A stretch of DNA of 64,000 nucleotides from Paraburkholderia caledonica NBRC 102488 (GTDB taxonomy: Bacteria > Pseudomonadota > Gammaproteobacteria > Burkholderiales > Burkholderiaceae). Positions 1 to 6,762 of the stretch are shown here, one piece after another; positions within the stretch are counted from its first letter, which is position 1; each line of letters begins with the position of its first letter. The translations under genes and the position numbers were made by a program. The notes beneath the pieces were generated by a model, which saw only the letters and a list, made by a program, of their open reading frames with translations, had not been told where the DNA came from and searched no databases. The stretch spans positions 1 to 64,000 of the forward strand of contig NZ_BAYE01000008.1 of assembly GCF_000685095.1 (NCBI RefSeq). The letters run 5' to 3'.

Positions 1-288
1 GCGAGTGACAGGTCGTCAACCCCCTTCGACGAATTTTCTTTCACAGAAGCGCCAATCGGCGCGCAAAGCGTTCGCCCTACATATAGGCCTTCGGTCCGCA
101 GAGGAACGCAGTCGTGTGAACACGAACAAGTTGGTCTATAGTCGGGAGTCTGCCGTCCGTCGGGAGAGAACTGCTCGTTGTTGCAGCAAACTTTTTGCAC
201 GCCGCTTCGCGCCCCACTGGCGGACAGTGCACGGATCTGCGGCAACAGCGTGCGACGAATTGCTGCGCACAATGCGCGCGAAGGCGCA

Positions 289-361
289 AGCTCGTATATA
301 ATGCGAGCCGCGCGAATTTCGCACATTTCTATCGGCCCGCTCCAAGCGGGCTCATCTTTTT
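289..361 (+). promoter_or_regulatory. rpoD promoter and attenuator-like leader hairpin
   Basis: A perfect TATAAT -10 box lies at 297-302; no good -35 at normal spacing is visible, so it may rely on an extended or activator-dependent contact. About 30 nt after the expected start point a GC-rich hairpin (arms GCCCGC at 335-340 and GCGGGC at 346-351, loop TCCAA) is followed by a short T tract (357-361). This is the layout of an intrinsic terminator inside the roughly 170-nt rpoD leader. The first 280 bases of the window contain no gene I can support; a TGA at 4-6 could be the end of an upstream gene (dnaG is the usual neighbour), but too little is present to say. Confidence 0.45.
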
Positions 362-480
362 GCTCCCCAGAGCACACAGCCATATAACCGCGTTGAGTCA
401 CTCAGGTGATGTTGAGCCATGCTCGAAACGCCTGACGGTCGCGTCTTGCGTCTCATAGCGAAGCCTCTCGAGGAGAATAC

Positions 481-2475
481 GTGAACCCTTTTGATCGCGA
501 AGATTCGCAACACGAAACCGCAGCCTACACGAAGGCTCCGTCGGGCCGTACGCCCAAGGGCAAAGGCGCGGGCAAAGCGATCCCCGTCGCGGCCGAGCTG
601 CTGCCGCAGCAAGCCGAAGAACGTCAGCGCCAGATGCGCGCGCTGATCCAGCTGGGCAAGGAGCAAGGTTACCTGACCCACGCGCAGATCAATGACCACC
701 TGCCCGATAACTTCGCGCAAACCGCGGCGATCGACAGCATCGTCAGCGCGTTCAACGACATGGGCGTGCAGGTCTACGAGCAGGCCCCCGACGCGGAAAC
801 GCTGCTGCTGAACTCGAACGCCCCGGCAGTCGTTTCCGACGATCAGGCGGACGAAGAAACCGAAGTCGCGTTGTCGACCGTAGACTCCGAGTTCGGCCGC
901 ACGACCGACCCCGTGCGCATGTACATGCGCGAAATGGGCGCGACCGAGTTATTGACGCGCGCGGGCGAGATCGCGATTGCGAAGCGTATCGAAGACGGTC
1001 TGCATGAAATGGTGCAGGCCATTGCCGCATGCCCGCTCGCAATTTCCGCGATCCTGGCAAGCGCCCAGCAGGTTGCGGACGGCGAGTTGCGAATCGACGA
1101 ACTGGTCGACGGTCTCAACGAAGACAACATCGCGGCGGAAGAAGAGACCGTGAGCGCCGAAGCCACAGCAGACGTGGACTCGGACGCGGAAGAAGACGAC
1201 GACAGCGATAGCGACGACGACGTCGGCCCGGCCGATTCGTCTGCAGCAGACGAAGCGCGTCTGAAGCAGCTTACGAGCGACTGCCTGGAGATCTTCGCGC
1301 AAGTCGGCATTCTGTACGACCAGATGAACGCGTCGCACACTCGCGGCGACGTCAGCTCCAAGGCATATCAGCGCGCGCGCGAAGAAATTCAGCAACATCT
1401 CGCGAAAATCCGCTTCACGGCGCGCACCATCGACCGTCTGTGCGGCGACGTGCAGCATCAGGTCGCGCAGGTTCGCGCAATCGAACGCAACATTCTGCAG
1501 ATCGTCGTGACGAAGAGCGGCATGCCGCGCGAGAAGTTCATCGAATCGTTCGCGGGTCATGAAGCCGATCTCGGCTGGACCGAGCGCGCAGCACGCGGCA
1601 CGACCTCGTACGGCGCCGCGCTCGAGCGTCACCTGCCGGCAATTCAGTCGGAACAGCAAAAGCTGATCGACATCGAAGCCACCGTCTCGCTGCCGCTCAA
1701 GCACCTGAAAGAGATCAACCGCCAGATGGTCGCGGCTGAATCGAAGATGCGCAAAGCCAAGAGCGAAATGATCGAGGCGAACCTGCGTCTCGTCATTTCC
1801 ATCGCGAAGAAGTACGTGAATCGCGGCATGCTTTTCCTCGACCTGATTCAGGAAGGCAACATCGGCCTGATGAAAGCGGTGGACAAGTTCGAATACCGCC
1901 GCGGCTGGAAGTTTTCCACGTACGCAACGTGGTGGGTCCGTCAGGCCGTGACGCGTTCGCTCGCCGATCAGGCGCGCACGATCCGCGTGCCGGTGCACAT
2001 GATCGAAACGATCAACAAGCTGAACCGCATCTCGCGTGAAATCCTGCAGCAGACCGGTCAGGAAGCGCACCCGTCGGTGCTGGCCGAGCGCATGGACCTG
2101 TCGGAAGAGAAAGTGCGCGGCATCCTCAAGATCGCCAAGCAGCCGGTGTCGATGGAAACGCCGGTTGGCGACGACGGCGACGCCACGCTCGGCGACATGA
2201 TCGAAGACTCGGCGGCATCGTCGCCGGCAGACGCTGCAATGCAGGCCGACCTTCGCGCCGCAATCGACGATGCGCTCGATTCGCTGTCGCCGCGCGAAGC
2301 GAAGGTGCTGCGTATGCGCTACGGCATCAACACGAAGTCGGACCACACGCTGGAAGAAGTGGGCAAGCAGTTCGACGTCACGCGTGAGCGCATCCGCCAG
2401 ATCGAAAGCAAGGCCATGCGCAAGCTGATGCATCCGAGCCGTGCCGATCGACTCAAGTCGTTCCTCGACCGCTGA
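481..2475 (+). CDS. rpoD: RNA polymerase primary sigma factor RpoD (sigma-70)
   Basis: Housekeeping sigma factor of 664 residues that directs RNA polymerase to -10/-35 promoters. The order of regions is complete: region 1.1 in the first 90 residues, region 1.2 (DPVRMYMREMG, about residue 142), a long acidic non-conserved insert (about 225-255, rich in D, E and S), region 2 with NLRLVISIAKKYVNRG and the -10 recognition helix ending in YATWWVRQAV, region 3, and region 4 with the helix-turn-helix TLEEVGKQFDVTRERIRQIE. The start is GTG, preceded by a strong GAGGAGA Shine-Dalgarno sequence. The length and acidic insert fit beta-proteobacterial RpoD. Nothing looks truncated. Confidence 0.99.
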   Translation: MNPFDREDSQHETAAYTKAPSGRTPKGKGAGKAIPVAAELLPQQAEERQRQMRALIQLGKEQGYLTHAQINDHLPDNFAQTAAIDSIVSAFNDMGVQVYEQAPDAETLLLNSNAPAVVSDDQADEETEVALSTVDSEFGRTTDPVRMYMREMGATELLTRAGEIAIAKRIEDGLHEMVQAIAACPLAISAILASAQQVADGELRIDELVDGLNEDNIAAEEETVSAEATADVDSDAEEDDDSDSDDDVGPADSSAADEARLKQLTSDCLEIFAQVGILYDQMNASHTRGDVSSKAYQRAREEIQQHLAKIRFTARTIDRLCGDVQHQVAQVRAIERNILQIVVTKSGMPREKFIESFAGHEADLGWTERAARGTTSYGAALERHLPAIQSEQQKLIDIEATVSLPLKHLKEINRQMVAAESKMRKAKSEMIEANLRLVISIAKKYVNRGMLFLDLIQEGNIGLMKAVDKFEYRRGWKFSTYATWWVRQAVTRSLADQARTIRVPVHMIETINKLNRISREILQQTGQEAHPSVLAERMDLSEEKVRGILKIAKQPVSMETPVGDDGDATLGDMIEDSAASSPADAAMQADLRAAIDDALDSLSPREAKVLRMRYGINTKSDHTLEEVGKQFDVTRERIRQIESKAMRKLMHPSRADRLKSFLDR

Positions 2476-2504
2476 TCCAGCAAGCCTGACTCTGTTTCAC
2501 CGCC

Positions 2505-2529
2505 CTTGCCGTGCGCCATGCACGGCAAG
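2505..2529. terminator. Perfect 10-bp inverted repeat after rpoD
   Basis: Arms CTTGCCGTGC (2505-2514) and GCACGGCAAG (2520-2529) with the loop GCCAT sit 30 bp after the rpoD stop and before the end of the convergent hypothetical gene. There is no T tract on either side, so it may stop transcription inefficiently or protect the 3' end of the transcript. Confidence 0.5.
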
Positions 2530-2571
2530 CGCACTTCCCGCCTCAAGCTTCAGAATCCCACCGTTCTCAAC

Positions 2572-2964
2572 TCAAATAAGCAGCGAGATGATCCCGCCAA
2601 GGGTGATGCCCGCCGCCAGCCAGCGTCCCGCCGTGTAGAAAGCGTTGCGCGCTTCGTGCGGCTGATCTGGCCGTTCCAGCCCGAGCGTGCCATACGCAAA
2701 CGACTTCACAGCGGACGAATCCGTCGCCGATGCGCCCTCGCCTTCCGCACCGGCCGCGCTCGTGCCAGCAACTACATTCGTGTCGTGAGCCGCCGCAGCA
2801 GCGCCTTCCGTGGAGATACGCACAGCCTCGTCCTGCTCCGACGCATTCGAGGTAGCAGACCGCGCGGTGGCGTCACTGTCGCCAGTGACGGGCGTTGACG
2901 ACGCACTCCGTGTAGTGCGGTCAGTTGCTTGTCGTGTTGACGGCAACGCACTGTCGATTTGCAT
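2572..2964 (-). CDS. Small tail-anchored hypothetical protein
   Basis: A 130-residue protein that I do not recognise. The first 85 residues are low-complexity and rich in Ala, Ser, Thr and Asp. They are followed by a short conserved-looking block (FAYGTLGLERPDQP) and a single C-terminal hydrophobic helix (WLAAGITLGGIISLLI) ending at the last residue. This is the profile of a C-tail-anchored inner-membrane protein with a disordered cytoplasmic part. The start is well supported by GGAGG seven bases upstream of ATG. It converges with rpoD and lies alone. Confidence 0.75.
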   Translation of the reverse strand: MQIDSALPSTRQATDRTTRSASSTPVTGDSDATARSATSNASEQDEAVRISTEGAAAAAHDTNVVAGTSAAGAEGEGASATDSSAVKSFAYGTLGLERPDQPHEARNAFYTAGRWLAAGITLGGIISLLI

Positions 2965-3243
2965 TGCAACCTCCGTTCGTTTCTTCTAGGCGTTCGGCGT
3001 AGCGCCGGATACAGGCTCTATCGACCGGGACCGGTTGAAACTTGAAGTCCTGTAAGGCACGGTAAGCGCAGACGCGCGTGCCAGCAACGATGCGTTCCGC
3101 CCCGCATGATGTTGTCCACAGAAACTGTTCAGAAGGCTGTGGATATCCTGCGCAAGAGTAGTCCAAGTGCCTGAGCGCGCACAGTTTTCGTCCTCTGCAC
3201 GCGGCAAGTCTGGAGTCAGAAACGAACGGCAACGCGGCTGCGC
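2965..3243. other. Intergenic region with inverted DnaA-box-like pair
   Basis: No gene is visible in these 279 bp, which hold the promoter of the minus-strand hypothetical gene and the 3' side of the yfa operon. Two 9-mers resembling DnaA boxes face each other: TTGTCCACA at 3112-3120 and TGTGGATAT at 3139-3147 (reverse ATATCCACA). Each differs by one base from TTATCCACA. The seven inner bases TCCACAG/CTGTGGA are perfectly inverted, so the pair could equally form a weak hairpin. Confidence 0.35.
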
Positions 3244-4044
3244 TCAAGGCATCACAAACGTCTTCACTAGCGTCAGTTCGCCGGCTTTGCGCATCGGCAC
3301 GCGGATCGTCTCGCTCTTTTCGTTCGGCGTGTTTTCATTGGTGATGATCGTCACTTGAGCGACGGTCATGTCGCTTCGGTCGCTACCTCTGCCGTAGTAA
3401 TTTACGAAGACAAGATAGGTGCCCTTCAGCGGCGCGGCCGATGAATAAATCTCCGGCCCATAACCCGTCGTAACGTCGACGTCGAGCGCGCCGCCGTTCG
3501 CCACGACGCGCTCGCCGTACCACGCATGCGCGCCGTCCGGCGATACCACGTGCAGGTCGAGATCCGTGCCGTCCGTGTCCCACGCGAGCAATACGCGCAG
3601 CTTCGGCTGCGTCTTGCCGCCATAGGCGTCATAGAACTGAACGCGCTTGCGGCTGCCGTCCGGCGCGCGCAATTCAACTCCATTGCTGCCCGCAGGAAAC
3701 GCATAGGGCCGCGAGAACTTGCCGTCCTCCTCTACACGCTGCGGCAACGGCGTGCCGTCGACCACCAGCGTGCCCACGGTCTTGCCCTTTCTTTTCGGTG
3801 CATTACGAATCTGCCCTTCGATCAGCGCAAGCTTCGACTGCCCTTCCGGCGCCGCTACGGACACCGCCGGATAATGCACGTCTTGCGTATAGCGTTCGCT
3901 GTCGCCGCTCGTATTGCGCCAGCCGTTTAGCGGCGCAGCGAAGTCGATATCGCTTGCATGCGCGGCCGACGCGCCAAGCAAGCAGGCGAGAACCAGCAAG
4001 CTGCGGCCAGCCGCGTTCATCCATCCCGTCGTTTTGGGCTTCAT
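3244..4044 (-). CDS. yfaP: Exported DUF2135 protein, YfaP paralogue 1
   Basis: A 266-residue exported protein, last gene of the yfa operon. It has an N-terminal signal peptide (hydrophobic core SLLVLACLLGASA, likely cleaved near AHA-SD) and a C-terminal DUF2135 domain seen in the conserved stretches TDLDLHVVSPDG, GYGPEIYSS and GTYLVFVNYYG. DUF2135 is a beta-sandwich-like domain of unknown function found beside alpha-2-macroglobulins in many proteobacteria. The middle part (about 100-150) resembles a carboxypeptidase-regulatory-like beta domain. The gene starts 22 bp after its paralogue with a GGGAG ribosome site. It acts in the periplasm, presumably with YfaS; no enzymatic motif is visible. 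Confidence 0.85.
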   Translation of the reverse strand: MKPKTTGWMNAAGRSLLVLACLLGASAAHASDIDFAAPLNGWRNTSGDSERYTQDVHYPAVSVAAPEGQSKLALIEGQIRNAPKRKGKTVGTLVVDGTPLPQRVEEDGKFSRPYAFPAGSNGVELRAPDGSRKRVQFYDAYGGKTQPKLRVLLAWDTDGTDLDLHVVSPDGAHAWYGERVVANGGALDVDVTTGYGPEIYSSAAPLKGTYLVFVNYYGRGSDRSDMTVAQVTIITNENTPNEKSETIRVPMRKAGELTLVKTFVMP

Positions 4045-4066
4045 CGTGACTGCTCCCGCCCCGCTT

Positions 4067-4951
4067 TCATAGTCGCTCGCTCTTCACGAGCATGAGGTCG
4101 CCGATTTTGCGCAGCGGCACAACCATGGTTTCACGCCGCTCGTTCGGCGTATTTTCGTTGAAGACCAGCGTCAACGTCGCCGTGATTACGTCGCGGTCGT
4201 GCGCGGACGCGTCAAAGTTGTAGCCGGTCGTATCAAAGTTGCCCCAGTAATTGAGAAAGAACAGCCACGTGCCACGCTCAGGCGCCGCCGATGAAAATAT
4301 CCCCGGCCCCGCGCCGTCCACCGAGTCGACGTCGAAGCCGCTGCCGTCCTCGAGCGTCGGATTGGCGAAGAAAGCGTGCAGGCCGCCCGGCGTGATCACA
4401 TGCAAATCGACCTGAGCGTGAGGATCGTCCCACGTGACGATTGCGCGCAGCTTCGCCTGCGGCTTGCTGGTGTCCGCTTCATAGAACTGCATGCGCTGAT
4501 GCTGCCTGCCGTCGGCAGAAATGAGTTCGATACTGTTCGAGCCCGCACCGAACGCCCACGGCCGCGCGAATGCGCCTTCGTCGTCGGTGTAGAGCGGCGT
4601 CGGATTGCCGTTGACCACGAGCGTCGGCGGCTTGCGCGCGTGTTTGTCGATACGCTTCAGGCGTCCCTCGATCAATGTGCGGTAACGCTGTGCGCCACGA
4701 TCGACCGGCGGCCGCGGATACGCCGCGACGTATTGCTCGCCCTCATTCGTCAGCCCGCTATGACGCCAGCCGCCGAACGAACCGGTGAGATCGGCGACGC
4801 CGCCGTCGGTACTAGCAGCGCGGGCCGGTGTCACGACGCCTGTGCCGAACACGCCGAATGCAGTGACAGCAACGAGCAGCACGGCGCGCAGGCGAACCCG
4901 CCGCAGCACTGAAGGCCGGCTCAACGAAAATAAGGAGGTGACGTGGTTCAT
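4067..4951 (-). CDS. yfaP: Exported DUF2135 protein, YfaP paralogue 2
   Basis: A 294-residue paralogue of the downstream gene with the same plan: signal peptide (cleavage near ARA-AS, about residue 46), the repeated phrases SFGGWRHSG, LVVNGNPTPL and FGAGSNSIEL, then a DUF2135 domain with QVDLHVITPGGLHAFF and GTWLFFLNYWG. It carries an insertion of about 12 residues (NFDTTGYNFDASAHDRD) absent from the other copy. Its ATG overlaps the TGA of yfaQ (ATGA), so translation is coupled. E. coli has one yfaP at this place; here the gene is duplicated and diverged. Function unknown; periplasmic partner of YfaS by context. Confidence 0.85.
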   Translation of the reverse strand: MNHVTSLFSLSRPSVLRRVRLRAVLLVAVTAFGVFGTGVVTPARAASTDGGVADLTGSFGGWRHSGLTNEGEQYVAAYPRPPVDRGAQRYRTLIEGRLKRIDKHARKPPTLVVNGNPTPLYTDDEGAFARPWAFGAGSNSIELISADGRQHQRMQFYEADTSKPQAKLRAIVTWDDPHAQVDLHVITPGGLHAFFANPTLEDGSGFDVDSVDGAGPGIFSSAAPERGTWLFFLNYWGNFDTTGYNFDASAHDRDVITATLTLVFNENTPNERRETMVVPLRKIGDLMLVKSERL

Positions 4952-6750
4952 TGGATCGGATTGTCGGTACGAATCAGCATGCGGGCGGTGCGCTCGACAA
5001 AATCTTCGTCGAGCCCACGCGGATGATGCTGAAACGCGAGGTGAACATATTCATGCGCCAACGCGATGCGATCCTCTTCCGTTTGCAAGCGATACACATA
5101 GACGCGATTGCGCTGCGCGTCCGCGTACGGACGCCCTTCGCGAACGGCACACACGGCCGGCAGGTCGGGCGTCTCGTATCCAGCCGCACCATCCATGCGC
5201 CGCGCCCAGGAAGGCGCATTGCGCTCCAGCCACTCGCGCGCGCCGGTCACCGCGATGCAATCGCCGGACAAGGGACTTTGAAACGAAGTCAGCGTGGCTT
5301 GCGGCCATGTGCGGGCAAGGATCGCATCGAACGTCAGGCCAGTTTGCGCGGATGCTTTCGCGGCAAGCCAGCTCATTTGCCCTGCCGCGGCCTTGTCGTG
5401 GTGATACTGGACAGGCACGCCGGTCAGCACGAGCGCGTCGGTCATATCAGCGGCACCACGCGCCGCCGCAGTCGGCGCGCGAGGCAGAACGCGCTGGGTG
5501 TTGCTGCTATCGTCGATACGCAAACAGCCGTGATCGTGTACGCCGTGCTGCACGGCGTAAGTGCGCGCCGCCACGGCGAGCGCCTTGGCCGCTTCCGGCT
5601 GCGCCGTATCGCCTTCGCGCTCGACTACGCGCGCCACATAGTCGTTCATGCCAAAGCGGCCGATCACTTGCGGCGCTCCCGCAGCGCTATGGTCGAGCCG
5701 CAACTCGCCGCGGCTCGTCAGTCGCGTCCAGTTGCCGTTCACAAAGCCAACGCGAAACTCGCCGTTCAGCAGCCCGTCAGCCACCGTCGTGGGTCCTTTC
5801 TGGCCGAGCACTTCTCGAATCGGATAGCGGCTGAAGAAATCGACGACGACACATGCGCCGTCATCGGGCACGGTGACTCGCGTGAGAAGCGGCGCAATGC
5901 GCGGTGCAGCCAACGCGAGCACGCGTGCGCTGCCGCCGGGACCGCCGAGCCAGACCGGCGTGCCATCCGCTAGCCAGCCTGCGGCGCCGCCCACCGATGC
6001 CCCTGGCCGGGCCGTATCGGGCATCGTCCAGGTTTTCGCGCGCAGCAGGCTGCCGTAGAGCGACACCGTTCCTTCGCCGCGCCCGCTCGTCAGCACCGAG
6101 ACCAGCGTGCTGGCCGCCGCTTCGCGTGGGCGTGCGGGCATCGCCTGCAATGCGGCAAGCAGTTGCACGACGGGCACACGATACGTCGGCGTCATCGCGC
6201 GAAGGTCGCGCAGCCAGGCGGGTGCGTGTACCGCTGTCCAATACTTGCGCCAGTCGGCGGGATCGAGTTGCAGACGCCCCGGTTCGAAAAAGAGACCGCA
6301 CGATTTCACGAGCGCATGCTCGCGATCGACGTGACCGCCCGTCATGCAGCAATACACTTCTTCGGGATCGCCGCCGCTGCATGTGTAGTCTGGCGTTGCG
6401 ATATTTCGATCCACCAGATAGCCGTAGACAAACAGCTTCCACACGCTGCCAAGCGGCGTTTCCAGCGTGGCGGGCAACGGCAGCGCGGATTGCGGAGACA
6501 GGCCGCTAACGGCGCCGTCGACGTCGGCTTGCCACAGCTGGCTTTGCCCATCGCGCAACCACGCGAAGCGCAATGTCTGTTTCGACGCCGGCTGAAATGA
6601 AGCCGGCCCGGCCGCATACGCGCGTTCGAGTGTGACGCCGCAGCTCATGCACACCGCGCACACGGCAGCCACCGTGCCCACGGCGACCGCGATCCGCAGC
6701 ATCATCGCTGCAAGAAGATCGCGGACAGTCCGGAAAAGCGCGTGGAACAT
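4948..6750 (-). CDS. yfaQ: YfaQ (DUF2300): PBP-like, SpoIID-like and HExxH modules
   Basis: A 600-residue exported protein. After an N-terminal membrane/signal segment (about 17-47), residues 60-280 read like a penicillin-binding transpeptidase domain: S102-V-W-K105 in PLGSVWKLF, S150-C-G152 in ALVKSCGLFF where PBPs have SxN, and K239-T240 before GWLADGTPVWLGG. Residues about 330-455 resemble the SpoIID lytic-transglycosylase fold (YVARVVERE, KALAVAARTYAV, then a QYHHDKAAAG stretch). The C terminus has a zinc-protease motif H566-E-Y-V-H570 followed by acidic residues at 581-586. The family name is DUF2300; the three-module reading is my inference from motifs. It starts 12 bp after yfaS and overlaps the next gene by ATGA. 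The Asn-to-Gly change in SxN may mean altered transpeptidase activity. Confidence 0.85.
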   Translation of the reverse strand: MFHALFRTVRDLLAAMMLRIAVAVGTVAAVCAVCMSCGVTLERAYAAGPASFQPASKQTLRFAWLRDGQSQLWQADVDGAVSGLSPQSALPLPATLETPLGSVWKLFVYGYLVDRNIATPDYTCSGGDPEEVYCCMTGGHVDREHALVKSCGLFFEPGRLQLDPADWRKYWTAVHAPAWLRDLRAMTPTYRVPVVQLLAALQAMPARPREAAASTLVSVLTSGRGEGTVSLYGSLLRAKTWTMPDTARPGASVGGAAGWLADGTPVWLGGPGGSARVLALAAPRIAPLLTRVTVPDDGACVVVDFFSRYPIREVLGQKGPTTVADGLLNGEFRVGFVNGNWTRLTSRGELRLDHSAAGAPQVIGRFGMNDYVARVVEREGDTAQPEAAKALAVAARTYAVQHGVHDHGCLRIDDSSNTQRVLPRAPTAAARGAADMTDALVLTGVPVQYHHDKAAAGQMSWLAAKASAQTGLTFDAILARTWPQATLTSFQSPLSGDCIAVTGAREWLERNAPSWARRMDGAAGYETPDLPAVCAVREGRPYADAQRNRVYVYRLQTEEDRIALAHEYVHLAFQHHPRGLDEDFVERTARMLIRTDNPIQ

Positions 6751-6762
6751 GGTCTGTGTCGC

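Noticed and set aside
949..2433. 494-codon frame antisense to rpoD
   Set aside because: Arises from codon bias of rpoD; no domain visible and no ribosome site.
3112..3147. A replication origin suggested by DnaA-like boxes
   Set aside because: Only two imperfect boxes, no AT-rich unwinding stretch, no dnaA, dnaN or repA near.
4929..4960. Perfect AAGGAGGTG on the plus strand before a TTG-started 340-codon frame
   Set aside because: It lies in the yfaP signal-peptide region on the opposite strand; the frame below it is a shadow of yfaQ without recognisable domains.
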